Position numbers and translations under genes: made by a program. Of a stretch of DNA of 64,000 bases, positions 22,585 through 33,614 are shown piece by piece; the stretch's first letter is position 1; each line of letters opens with the position of its first letter. Source of the DNA: Theocolax elegans (Eukaryota; Arthropoda; Insecta; Hymenoptera; Cerocephalidae); NCBI GenBank assembly GCA_026168455.1, contig CM047426.1:77093986-77157985 (forward strand). Direction: 5' to 3'. Below the pieces are notes generated by a model that did no database searches, was not told where the DNA came from, and saw nothing but the letters and a program-made list of their open reading frames with translations.

Positions 22585-22680
22585 AATATCTCTTTCTCTC
22601 TCTCTCTCACATGACAAGTCTTCCATAAGATTATTGATTTTTCGGATAGCCTTGTCACGTGATAGAGAAAGAGAGAGGCA
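22585..22680. repeat. (CT)n / (GA)n microsatellites
   Basis: A (CT)n run at about 22590-22608 and a GAGAAAGAGAGAGG run at about 22663-22678 inside the untranslated 3' part of the transposon. Confidence 0.75.
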
Positions 22681-23075
22681 TATATAGTATTACAGCTGTT
22701 AATGGAAGTGTGCACCAGCGACACGTTTGTAGTTCAGTTTTGTACTATTGTAATATTAAATAGAATTATATAATATATTATATAATATCTAAATAAAATA
22801 AGTAAGAAAAACAAGTGGTTTATAAAACTGCATGAACAAATTATATCAGATAAGTATTTGCATAACCTTAAATTTATATTTTGTTTATGTCAAGAAATTG
22901 ATTCTTTGTTTCTCCATTTCAGCATAACCAATGTGTCAACACTTAGATAAACATTATTTGCAGAATACGGATAAAATTATAAACAAGTGTTTTTTTATGC
23001 TCTGTGTATTTGTGCTTAGTGTAATATTATGTGGTTGAAGTTATTTTATGTGTATTTGTGAAAGTGTTACAAACC

Positions 23076-24704
23076 TCAATATGCTCCAGTGGAATAAAAA
23101 TCATCTTCAGAGTAATGTCTTTTTCTCCTAGCTTTGCGTGCTTCATGTGTGGATGCTTCAAGTTTTCTCTCTGCCCAAAATAATCGATCTTCATCAGAAG
23201 AATGAGCCCACTTGATTGTTGAAGATCCTGTTTTTACTCCTAATCTCTTCAAAACTTCAAGAAGTGCTTTTTTACCATCATTGAAGGAAATGACAGCTAA
23301 ATAGACTCCTATTTCCAAAACATTCAAGCCACTGAATGAATGTTTTGGGACAAATTTCCAGATATTTTGATTAAAACTCTCATTATTATTTTGAGTGTAA
23401 CCGCCAATGCACTTTTCAAGTAAATCTGGTTTTGTCAAGTCTTGATAAATGGGCTTTATTGCATCCATCACGGCAACAGGAAAGTTATCTGTGTGTGAAA
23501 AGTTTTTTATTGTTTTTTTGGCCTTTGCCACTTGCCATTTACACCAGCTCGTTGGTCCTTTTGGGCATAAACTGTGTTGAGGCTTATCATCTGTTGAAAT
23601 TTTGTGATAAAATGTTGCCCATATGGCGTTTGACATATCTTTCACTGAACTATTATGGCCTCTGATAGCATTGCCATAATATTTAGTCAACTTATCTATT
23701 CTTTGAGCTGTCAGTCTATTCGCACCACTAATACCTTTCTTGTCACTCAGTTTTTTGCCTGCCAAACTTTGTTTCAATTTTCTTAACCTCGTACCCATTC
23801 TCTTCTGTACATGTCCAATACATTCTTTTTTCTTAATTATAACATCTTTTCCATAAGGTTTGACATCGCACAAAGCTTTATAAACTTTGGAGTCTCCATC
23901 TCCAATATAATTAGTATATTTTATGCCATATAGTGATTCAGACCTTTTAAACATTTCTACAATACCGTCTACTTCCATCTTGCCAGAACTACCAGTGTGG
24001 TTGGCTGAGCAATTAATTTGATGTACGTTGTACCACTCTCTATATTCTTCTGTGTCTTCTTCTGGTCGCAATTCACATGCTCTGCAAAAAGATTGTTTTG
24101 GAGAAACGTCAATTACTTTTCCATTCTCATGCAGTATCAAACTTGCAACACCTTGAAGAGAATTGAATCCTCGCTTCCTCCAAGAACCATCACCTGATAC
24201 ACTTATATGGCAATTCTGACTCGTTGAATCACATATTTGCTCGACAGCTGCTTTCATAGACTCTTTACCAACTTCTTTACAAACATTTTTTATCTCTGTA
24301 TTAATAATATCATAATTACTGTGAGAAACTGGACTCGGCAAATCCATATTTTCACAAAAAGTAACTAAACCAGCATGCCCATGACCAAGAGTTCTCATTG
24401 TGTACACTATACGTCTATTTATTTCATAAGCATTACTTTTTTTTCCAACTTTTCTGCTCGAATCACTAACAAATACCTTATAACAGTTGGTACATGTTAT
24501 TGTTATTTTACTTCCCAAACCTCTCACATCAACTTCAGAAAATTGAACTGTACCATGACAACTCTGACAAACTAAAAATTCTTCTAATGTTGGGAAAAGT
24601 AGTGATATATCTATAATTCTATTTTGTGTGCTACTTTCTTCAATGGTATCAGTTTTTAACTTTTTACTTGATCTGGATTGTAGCTTTGGTGTTGTGAATT
24701 CCAT
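23076..24704 (-). CDS. Kolobok/Mutator-clan DDE transposase
   Basis: A 542-residue open frame, intact as far as seen. Two CX2C pairs (residues ~46-49 and 71-74) suggest a zinc-binding N-terminal module. The catalytic region shows GDGSW (~171-175), a Cys/His-rich stretch (CRACE ... HQINC ... NHTGSSGKME, ~207-243), GDGDSKVY (~268-275), ECIGHVQKRMGTRLRKLK (~294-311) and NNNESFNQNIW (~439-449), giving a D-D-E layout. This pattern is that of the 'Mutator-like transposase' domain common in arthropod genomes. The TTAA duplication favours Kolobok over classical Mutator (9-11 bp). The frame stays open upstream of this Met to about 24940 with a Lys/Arg-rich, nuclear-signal-like stretch, so the true start may be upstream, possibly in a further exon. 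It would bind the 19-bp ends and catalyse cut-and-paste. Confidence 0.85.
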   Translation of the reverse strand: MEFTTPKLQSRSSKKLKTDTIEESSTQNRIIDISLLFPTLEEFLVCQSCHGTVQFSEVDVRGLGSKITITCTNCYKVFVSDSSRKVGKKSNAYEINRRIVYTMRTLGHGHAGLVTFCENMDLPSPVSHSNYDIINTEIKNVCKEVGKESMKAAVEQICDSTSQNCHISVSGDGSWRKRGFNSLQGVASLILHENGKVIDVSPKQSFCRACELRPEEDTEEYREWYNVHQINCSANHTGSSGKMEVDGIVEMFKRSESLYGIKYTNYIGDGDSKVYKALCDVKPYGKDVIIKKKECIGHVQKRMGTRLRKLKQSLAGKKLSDKKGISGANRLTAQRIDKLTKYYGNAIRGHNSSVKDMSNAIWATFYHKISTDDKPQHSLCPKGPTSWCKWQVAKAKKTIKNFSHTDNFPVAVMDAIKPIYQDLTKPDLLEKCIGGYTQNNNESFNQNIWKFVPKHSFSGLNVLEIGVYLAVISFNDGKKALLEVLKRLGVKTGSSTIKWAHSSDEDRLFWAERKLEASTHEARKARRKRHYSEDDFYSTGAY

Positions 24705-25432
24705 CGATGTTGATGGAAGTGCATCGCAGTTGGTTCTTACTGTTGTTGATAATTGTTCATTGTCTGGTAAAGCATTCGATTGAGCAACTGGTGTTAAAAG
24801 TTTTCTTTTACGGCATATGTCTCTTTTCTTTCTTCTTCCAAATCTTCTTTTTTTATGAGCAGATGTACCAGGTATTCTTTTCCTTGAGTCTGGTATTTTT
24901 TTACTGCTCTTTTTTTGTATAAATTTATAATTAATTTCTTAAAACTAATAAAATTTAAAGTCAAAAATATACTTTTAATTTAAAATCCATTGAGTATTTA
25001 CTAAAATAACGTAAATATTTTATCAATGCAGAAAATCTTTACTTCAAATAGAACTGTACGTATTTGTGCAGTGTATTAGAGTAAAAGGAATCATTTATTT
25101 ATTAACTGTTAAATTTGAATCGTATGGTAAAGTAGATTTATACTTTACCATACTCTACGCTTGATAGTTGCTTCGTTTAATATACTTGTATGTAAACGTC
25201 GAAAACCTCGCAATTATTATTTTAGATATAATTAAAATAAAATGTTTTTTTTTGCAAAAATATTTTTAGAGAAAAAATGTCCATTAATGCTTACTTTATT
25301 TCAATTATAACTTGCGAAAAAATTTTTTGTTTTTTTTCAAATTTTGGGATAATGTTTTAATGAAGACATACTTTAAGAAAAGTTAATAAAAAAAAAATCG
25401 ATTTTTTGAGCAGTTAACCCAGGCTTGACCCC

Positions 25433-25860
25433 TTAAGTTATTTAGATGATTCCAGCGGCATAATTTGTTGCTAATTTGTTGCTTTTAAACGACCTTTTAT
25501 AAAATGATATATCAACCCCTGACCAAGATGCCACCACCCTTAAAATGCTAAAAATTCTTTTTTCATATCAAATAATATTTTTTGATCAAATTTTCAATTT
25601 TGTGCAACAAAAAAATAAGAAACCAACCCATATAGTGATTAAACCACCCCTAAAAGGTAAAATATCTAAAATAGCCTAAAACAGTAACATTGACCTTACG
25701 TATACATTTGGGCGAAACGTGTAATCAAATTGGTCATTAATATATCATTAAATAAATTAGAATTCACATTAGTTCACTTAGTATCAATATATCGCAATTA
25801 ATTTATATATATATTAATATTAATATATATATTAATTTATAAATATATTTATATATATAT
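25433..25860 (+). repeat. Composite repeat A, middle segment
   Basis: Continues from 21568 and matches 58795-59214 in reverse complement. It includes 'TTGTTGCTAATTTGTTGC', 'ATGATATATCAACCCCTGACCAAGATGCC' and 'ACGTGTAATCAAATTGGTC'. It ends in a (TA)n run where the foldback element is inserted. Confidence 0.85.
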
Positions 25861-27490
25861 ATGGGTGGTTCTCTGTGACATCGAAGATGAAAAAAATAAA
25901 TATTGCTATAACTGTGGGAATATATTTTAGAGGTATCCAGTAGTTCTCCTGAATTTTTTCAGATTTTTTCGGGGCCATTATTTTATGTTACAGAGAGTCA
26001 AAGTTGACATTTTAGCACTTTTTTGCATTATATGCCCATTTTCATGAATTTTTAGCTCCCAGGGGATGCATTTTTCACTAAAAACATAAGTATGACTTTT
26101 TTTGTAAAATTTTCCGAACTTTTCACTAAAAATACTTTTAAAGATATAAATGTATGCTGTCACACTCTTGTAAGCCATTTAAACCTTAAATAGTGAAAAT
26201 CAGCAATTCTGCTCCGGACTCTGGTAACCTAATACTGTCTAAAAGATGTCTTTTTATAGTCAGAAACTGCCTAAAAATTTCCAGAGTGGGTCTAAATCAT
26301 TAAGATCACTTATGGTCAAAATATCCGGGAAAAGTGCCCGAAATATTAATAGAAATGTATATTTGTTGCCTTATAACGATGAATCTATTAGAATGATCTT
26401 TGCAAAAAAATTTGTGCACTTACCTTAGAGTGGTAGAAAAGTATCTCCACTTGTTTCAGTATCCATCTGATCCCCTGTAAGCTGCTAAAAATACAAATAT
26501 TATTATACAATTATAATGCTGGATTTTTAGTTTTACATCCCTTACAAGAATTATAATACTAATCTGAAGGATTACTATAAAAGTATCAACATTATTATTA
26601 TTATTATTCAGCAATACATTGTTTAGATTTCACAAACTTGTCACTGTCACGTTATCATATTATTCATTATAATTATATATCCGATTTATTTATATATCTT
26701 TTGTATTAAATACGTATATTCAGTTATTGTAATAATGATGTTTATATATTTATAGTAATCCTTCAGATTAGTATTATAATTCTTGTAAGGGATGTAAAAC
26801 TAAAAATTCAGCATTATAAATGTTTAAAAATTAATTTTTTACATTTGTCTAATAATATTTGTATTTTTAGCAGCTTACAGGGGATTAGATGGATGCTGAA
26901 ACAAGTGAAGATACTTTTCTACCACTCCAAGGTAAGTGCACAAATTTTTTTGCAAAGATCATTCTAATAGATTCATCGTTATAAGGCAACAAATATACAT
27001 TTCTATTAATATTTCGGGCACTTTTCCCGGATATTTTGACCATAAGTGATCTTAATGATTTAGACCCACTCTGGAAATTTTTAGGCAGTTTCTGACTATA
27101 AAAAGACATCTTTTAGACAGTATTAGGTTACCAGAGTCCGGAGCAGAATTGCTGATTTTCACTATTTAAGGTTTAGATGGCTTACAAGAGTGTGACAGCA
27201 TACATTTATATCTTTAAAAGTATTTTTAATGAAAAGTTCGGAAAATTTTACAAAAACAGTCATACTTATGTTTTTAGTGAAAAATGCATCCCCTGGGAGC
27301 TACAAATTCATGAAAATGGGCATATAATGCAAAAAAGTGCTAAAATGTCAACTTTGACTCTCTGTAACTTAAAATAATGGCCCAGAAAAAATCTGAAAAA
27401 ATTCAGGAGAACTACTGGATACCTCTAAAATATATTCCCACAGTTATAGCAATATTTATTTTTTTCATCTTCGATGTCACAGAGAACCAC

Positions 27491-27494
<4 letters not shown>
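25861..27494. mobile_element. Foldback element, complete copy (1.63 kb)
   Basis: ATGGGTGGTTCTCTGTGACA at the left returns exactly inverted at the right (ends CCACCCAT at 27494). Mirror pairs sum to 53355 over the outer ~640 bp, so arms are about 640 bp with few differences. A short inner inverted repeat ('ATTATAATACTAATCTGAAGGATTACTATAAA') flanks a ~150-bp loop. (TA)n lies on both sides, suggesting TA targeting. It has no transposase. The 60-75-residue frames are mirror images of each other. Confidence 0.9.
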
Positions 27495-27541
<47 letters not shown>

Positions 27542-27730
27542 GTTCCACGTGAAGTGGTCCAATCAAAAAATAAAATTCTTTTTTATCTGATCAAATCTGT
27601 CAGAAATGGGTTAGATAAGGTGTAACAAATTTTTTTGAGCATTATCTCAATTCAGGCCCATAATATTGAGGAGCAAAAATGGGACTTTTTTGAAATTTCT
27701 GTTTTTTTACCATATTTATCACTTTATAAG
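27495..27730 (+). repeat. Composite repeat A, segment starting with the shared MITE terminus
   Basis: After a (TA)n run, AGTGTTCCACGTGAAGTGGTCC begins a ~220-bp stretch that matches 58590-58795 inverted. The terminus resembles that of the foldback MITEs at 8179-9107 and 51233-53453. Confidence 0.8.
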
Positions 27731-28388
27731 TCTTTAATCCAGGAAAAATCCTTGACAACTCTCATTTTCTTGTCTTTTTTTTCGTTTCCAGTTGAGCAAC
27801 AAAATCGGGCATCGATAAAACGATCGAGGTTAGGTGAATTCTGTATACCGAAAGCTTTTAACACACGAATTCGCAGAGCAACAAATTCAAGAAGTCTTTA
27901 ATCCAGGAAAAATCCTTGAAAACTCTCATTTTCTTAACTTTTTTTCGTTTCCAGTTGAGCAACAAAATCGGGCATCGATAAAACGATCGAGGTTGGGTGA
28001 ATTCTGTGTACCTAAAGCCTTTAACATACGAATTCGCAGAGCAACAAATTCAAGATGTCTTTAATCGAGGAAAAATCCGTGAAAACTCTCATTTTCTTAA
28101 CTTTTTTTTCGTTTCCAGTTGAGCAACAAAATCGGGCATCGATAAAACGATCGAGGTTGGGTGAATTCTGTGTACCGATAGCCTTTAACACACGAATTCG
28201 CAGAGCAACAAATTCAAGAAGTCTTTAATCGAGGAAAAATCCGTGAAAACTATCATTTTCTTGACTTTTGTCTCGTTTCCACTTGAGCAACAAAATCGGG
28301 CATCGATAAAACGATGGAGATTCGGTGAATTCTGTTTACTGAAAGCCTTTAACACACGAATTCGCGAAGCAACAAATTCGAGAAGTCT
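27731..28388 (+). repeat. Four tandem copies of a ~164-bp unit
   Basis: Units start at 27731, 27895, 28058 and 28222 (TCTTTAATC(C/G)AGG). Each has 'TTTCGTTTCCAGTTGAGCAAC', 'AATCGGGCATCGATAAAACGAT', 'GGTGAATTCTGT' and 'CACGAATTCGCAGAGCAACAAATTC'. Two more divergent units lie inverted at 58060-58320 in the sister copy. Some frames stay open across units but change phase between copies, and no protein is recognised. Confidence 0.9.
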
Positions 28389-29886
28389 ACTTTGATACTA
28401 AATTATTGCTCTTTGACTGCATGTTGTCAAAAGGCCAGAAAACAACGCTTGATAGTGGTAAATATGTATTATATATTATGCAATGCGAATCATGACATAT
28501 TATTTAAAACTGAGAAGGCCACCGATGCCTTCGGCACGTAGTTTTAGGAGAGGTTGTATGCTGTAAAAATTTCAAATACTTCTATTTGACAGTTTTTGGA
28601 AAACCAATAAAAAGAGAAGATAGATAAAATTCTATACATATACATTAAAAACCACCGAGTGATAAATCAAATTAACAAAATGAATTCTATGATAAATGTT
28701 TTCGGGCACAAAAAGCTTTCAATCCACTTGAAATTTTGGAAAAAGGTTGTCTTTATAGGAACAACAATCTGTATATTTTTGGAGCTAAAAAGATTTGTAA
28801 TTACCGAAGTAATTAAGCATTGTATATTGTTTAATTAAATTTTTGATAGCTCATATCTCCGAAAATAATCGGTTGAATTGATTAAAAAAATTGTTGTAAC
28901 AGAAATAAAAACTATATACTGTAAAAATTTAAGGACATTTCATTAAGTAGTTTCTGAGAAAACAATTATAATATAAAAACGTTTTTTTTATTTTGGCTTC
29001 GTGGTAAAATCTGCTTTTTGATAATAACATCTATAGCTTTAATAAATCTTGTCAGAAACATGTTTTGAAGCTTCTGCAGTATCTAACTGCTGTATTTTCT
29101 GGTACAAACTACTGGTGTTAGACAATATATGAATCTATTTTAAAACAAGTAATCTTAAAAAGCAAATCATTACTACTTCTCTATTAAAAATAAAAGCATT
29201 TTGAATTTGTTTTACTCTTAATTTTGATTATAAATGTTTATTAATATTGAAATATTTTTCAGTCTAAAAATAAAAGAATTTTGAAAAGTTTTTTAGATTT
29301 CATTTTCTTGTAAAAATAAAAACACATTGAATTTGTTTGGCTCAAAAACATGGTTACAATATAATATTAAAATTATGTGATTCAAATTTTTAACCTTTTT
29401 TTAATCATGTTTTCAAATCATCTACAATAAACAATTTTAAAAACGTTGGATAAATTTGTTATAAGTATGTAAATGTCATATTAGAATCATACAATACACA
29501 ATGGAGCTATACATCAATTTGGAGGAAGCTGTATGTGCCAATGAATTAGCAGTGGTTATTTTATTCGTATAATGTCTCTAGAATAATCAATGATTTTATT
29601 GCTAGCAAATATCAAATAAATAACTTATAGTGTTTTTCTTTATGCCTACGATTTCCCTGCAAGCTTTTTAAGATTTTTTTGCGTAATTTCTTGAATGTAT
29701 TAAAATGTTTTGAGAAACGCGATGTCGAGATGACATACAAAAATGTAAAAATTACTGTACTTCGGAGAAGTCGACTAAATGTTATATTTAAAAAAAACTA
29801 ATATTGTTTGTTCAAATATAAATAAAAAAAATTTTTTCTGAAATTGTCAATTCATCAAGTACTACCACATGTTTTAAACTATCGTT
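28389..29886. other. AT-rich DNA, no gene recognised
   Basis: About 1.5 kb without a supported ORF, terminal repeat or similarity to other parts of the window. Confidence 0.45.
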
Positions 29887-31011
29887 TGTAACGGGGTAGG
29901 TACTGGGGATATGTAAGGCCCACGGTTAGGCCCAATCTGTCCCAACTTACCAACCTTAAGTGTGCAGTCCCACGATGCGGCCGGGAATTCCTTTGATTCC
30001 CGTGCAATGCCGTTAACAACATCAAACACTCCGTTTGACTTATATACCGTGTGTTGGGCCCTATGCCCAAAATTGCCAACTAGGATAAACACCGGAGAGG
30101 GCGGTATTCGTAGGATAGGACGTTAACCGATAAAATATTATCAACAAGTGATATTATTGTTAATCGGCGAGAAAGATGGTCTCGCCGAGCCAATTTATTA
30201 AATTAACAAATAAATATTAATAAATAAATAATAAATGAACTTTAACAATTTACAGGGAGTCGTACCGATGACTACCCCCGAGGTCAGCGCGAAAAGAATC
30301 AGTTAAAAATCTATTTAACAGTAGATTACGAGCAACCGATCCGGATATGATCGGCTGCTTAACCTGATGGCATACGTCACACCGTGTGACGTATGAATCT
30401 CTGACGTAGAGAGCTTTTACGTAGATGCTTACTACGTCACGCGCGCCTTCTCTCGTGAAGTGGCTCCCGCGAACCACCGACCTTTCTATCCGTGCGGGTA
30501 TTGTCACGAGAGGGGGGAAAGGAGGAACGCTTTCTCACCTGGACCGTACCAGGTAAATCGGGACGCGAAATATTAAATAGACACGCGGGTCTAAGTGTGG
30601 TGCACCACTTACCGCTTGTATATATATCGCGCCTCGGCGGGAAACGACTAGGTAAAGGAGAGACAGCTCGTCCTCGTGCTTATCTCTCTCTCTCTCACTC
30701 CTACGGTCGGGAAGGCGGCCGACTCTTCTTCCTTCTCTCTCACTGCCCGTGAGACGTGCTGCTCTGCACGCCGACGTGGAGGTTGGTGGGGAGGAACCCT
30801 CGCACCCACACACAAAAATGCACTAGTCTAATCACTTGTTTATCCCGTAAAAATCACTCGGCAATTGTCAACACCTTGTTGTTGCCGATCGCGCGCGAAC
30901 TCTCTCGATACTCTCTTGCGCACGATTCTCGCGCGCGTTCCCTGCGCGCGCCGCGCAGTATCTCCTCTTTCGCGTTGCTTACCTGATCGGTAACTCGCTT
31001 ACCGTTACACG
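29887..31011. mobile_element. Solo LTR of a second retrotransposon family
   Basis: It starts TGTAACGG and ends CCGTTACA (TG...CA with 8-bp inverted termini), and is flanked by the 4-bp duplication CGTT at 29883-29886 and 31012-31015. The interior is GC-richer than its surroundings, with a (CT)n run near 30685. Beyond the first bases it does not match the LTR at 31594, so it is another family. No internal region is present, as expected after LTR-LTR recombination. Frames inside it are not considered genes. Confidence 0.85.
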
Positions 31012-31593
31012 TTACTATTTGTTTTAAATTTTTAGTGTAACGTTTAAACACAATATTTCAAGTAAATAGTTTAGATCTCACTAATTTTCATTAATTTTCT
31101 TATAATCATGCTTTTTTTTAAATTTAGTAAACGATTAATGTTTATTAACATACGGTATTCGACATTGTTTATCTTATCTCTTACTTCCATTTATGTAACT
31201 TTTGTACATTTTTAATTTTTAGACGCTGTAAAAAGCCTAAGATTTAATAAATATAATTATAAAAAATTTAACATGACCCAATCGTAATTTGAAATGCTGT
31301 TTCACTGTTTAATCAAATATATCTACTTTTTTTATTTCAGCTTCGGCTCGGACGTCGTCCCACGCACGACAGAAAATCCAACTTTCTGACCTTATATTGT
31401 AATATAGTATTTTTATATATCATGTTTTTATTCGAGAACAAAGCATAATTAGAATGTTTACAGTGTACTTGGTATGACGGATCGACGGTAATCGATTACA
31501 AAAATCGAATAGTCGTCGGAATCAAAACTTTTAATCTTTTTTTTAATAAATATGATATATTTATACGTAAAGAAAGGGAATATTTTAAATAGT
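31012..31593. other. Spacer between solo LTR and full element
   Basis: AT-rich, no gene recognised. The last four bases (31590-31593, TAGT) are the left target duplication of the next element. Confidence 0.5.
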
Positions 31594-32641
31594 TGTAACG
31601 GTAAGGTACTGTTTACCTCACCGTTTGACGAATTCGAGCAACACGAGCGAACAGTATCATAATGTTCGCATCGGTTCGAGCCGGCGAGATTCGGCTCGGC
31701 TCGGTTCGTCGTGGCTACATGGGCGGGATCAACTTCGCGCGCGAAAGATTCGCGCACGCACCTCATTAGAGAGGTAAGGGGGAGATTCGCGTGCACTGGA
31801 TAGAGTAATAACCACCTTCTCACGTGACAGGTGTGATCCCCCCGCGTCCCGTGTTTAGCTTCGCCGCGCTGTGATTTACCGTGCGTTTTGTGTGTGCGTT
31901 TCGACTGCAGGCCGATCCTGCATTTGCAGTGAGTGGTGCTACACCGTGCATCTGCCTGCAGCCACACAACCCCGGTGCACGGGCGAGCGGACAATCCGTC
32001 CGACACCGCAGCGAGAGTGAGAGAGAGAGAAAGCAACCGATTGGCTGGTCGTTGTTTACCAACGACTACAGCAACGTACAAAGTAAGTGGTACCACTTCA
32101 CGCGATCGTGTTTTTATTCGCACTTAGTAAATAATCGTGTTTCTTTATACCAGTCCCGTTGACTGGATATATTATTTTAGTACGCGATATTTTCTTCCCC
32201 TCTCTCTACAAGTCGGCCGATTACCGACTTGTAATAAAAGCGTAGACCTCGGCGACAATCAGATATTTTATTTGTTATCTTTCTTTATCTTTATTTCAAT
32301 AAACTCATATTATTATTAGAATTCAATCCGGTGTTCGATTAATTGAATTTAACCCACGTACGATTCCTTCCGTAATCCTAAGAACTCGTATATTTCTGGT
32401 TGACAAGTGCTCAACGCGATATCCCTGTTTCGCGGTCAATTTCAGATTTGAATTTTACCTGGTTGTTATCTGAAACAATAACTCGGTTTCAGATTAACAT
32501 TTAACAGATTTGGTAGAACGGACAGGTAACCGTCGCCGCATCGCGGGAAAAATATGTTTATTTAAATACGGTAAGTTTAACCGTACCGCTGAGCAGCCGC
32601 GATATTAAAATAAACATCCGTGCGGCAACCAAACTGTTACA
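31594..32641 (+). repeat. 5' LTR
   Basis: 1048 bp, TGTAACGG...CTGTTACA. It holds a 'AGCAACCGAT(T/C)GGCTGGTCG' region and a short GA run. A TTTATTTCAATAAACTC stretch (about 32290) resembles a polyadenylation signal context. It would drive transcription and supply R/U5. Confidence 0.92.
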
Positions 32642-32653
32642 TGGCGCCCAACG
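32642..32653 (+). promoter_or_regulatory. Primer binding site, tRNA-Lys type
   Basis: TGGCGCCCAACG directly follows the LTR. It is the complement of the 3' end expected for the lysine tRNA used by many retroelements with a TGGCGCCCAACG site. Only the first 12 bases fit. Two near-copies follow at ~35-bp steps. Confidence 0.8.
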
Positions 32654-33246
32654 TAAATTAATAGATTGGGTTATTTTACGCCCAACGTTAATCTCCAAAT
32701 TGCGCCTACGAGGCGCACAACGTAAATTTTTAAATTGCGTTTTTTTTTGTGATACGAGCTGCGCTTATATAGGCGCCCTTATAAAATAGGATTTTATTAT
32801 AAACCGTAATGAATCTAATTTAATTTAATTGATTTTTGTTGTTATCAATTTATTTGAAATTTAATTTTTTTAAGTACGTGTGGATTTTACGTGTAATTTT
32901 CTATTATATACTAGTTACGTTAATTAGTATATTTGTTATTACCGGCAGTTAGATTAATCGGTTCGCGATTAATTCTAACCTTTAAATTATTGTATTTAGA
33001 CAATAATTTATAAGTTTGAACCGGATTTTCTTTTATTGTTGTTTAGTTTGGTTAAAAGAAATTCGAGGTCGGTAATAATAATTTTTTAATTAATTACACG
33101 TAAATAATAGTAAATTTGAATTTTAAAATTGAAATATAGATCGATTCGCCTTGAGGTCCGCAATTTACATACCGAGTCCCTAATTTCAAGTAGGTTAGTC
33201 GGAAAATCGGAGTTATTTAGTTTTCCGACTTAATAAAAATTGTAAC
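32654..33246 (+). other. gypsy leader, first part
   Basis: Non-coding leader. At 32677-32692 and 32712-32728 it has degenerate repeats of the primer-site region (CGCCCAACGTTAAT; GGCGCACAACGTAAATT). It ends in AATAAAAATTGTAAC (33232-33246), which recurs after the Penelope insertion. Confidence 0.6.
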
Positions 33247-33345
33247 ATTTCGTTACTTATTTTTTATATCGAAGGTGGGAGCCAGAGGTTTTTTGTAAGA
33301 AAACAAAAAACTTACATATTACTGCAATATAAACTTTATTGCGAC

Positions 33346-33377
33346 GTTTCGCTGACTTGGTTTGTCAGCCTCATCAG
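33346..33377 (-). ncRNA. Hammerhead-like motif, left Penelope copy
   Basis: Exact inverted copy of the motif at 37610-37641: CTGATGA, a 6-bp stem GCTGAC/GTCAGC closing an AAACCAA loop, then GAAAC. It lies downstream of the endonuclease, where Penelope elements are known to carry hammerheads. Confidence 0.55.
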
Positions 33378-33614
33378 GCAATGCCTATATAGAATACATA
33401 CTAAACATACATAAGAATCCACTTTTACATAACAACTTAAACATAGTAAATACATACAAAAAATACAAAAATAAAACAAAACTCACATGGCGCTTATTAA
33501 CATTTACTTCGTGTCGTTAACATTTGTATATCATGCGATGTGTTCAACAGAGCAATAGCAGACTTTAAACTTTTCGCTTTACAATATATCAGTCAGGGCT
33601 AATTAAATTAAGAC

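Larger units (their letters stand above)
21569..25432. mobile_element. Kolobok-type DNA transposon (TTAA target), 3.86 kb
   Basis: Ends are a 19-bp inverted repeat, GGGGTCAAGCCTGGGTTAA (21569-21587) and its complement (25414-25432), flanked by TTAA on both sides (21565-21568 and 25433-25436). The unoccupied sister at 59211-59214 has a single TTAA in matching flanks, so the boundaries and 4-bp duplication are directly observed. It encodes one transposase on the minus strand. A TTAA duplication fits Kolobok or piggyBac; the protein is not piggyBac-like. A 311-bp hairpin MITE sits in its left part. The coding frame is open, so it may be young. Confidence 0.88.

Noticed and set aside
21569..25432. 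piggyBac transposon
   Set aside because: TTAA fits, but the protein lacks the piggyBac layout and has the GDG...GDGD...NNNE pattern of the Mutator/Kolobok type.
30250..31051. ORFs of 60-90 residues in the GC-richer 30-31 kb region
   Set aside because: They overlap on both strands inside a solo LTR with defined ends and target duplications.
31458..32162. A 221-residue minus-strand ORF and plus-strand ORFs in the LTRs
   Set aside because: They lie in the LTR, are repeated in the 3' LTR, and have different ends there. They are antisense by-products of GC-rich LTR sequence.
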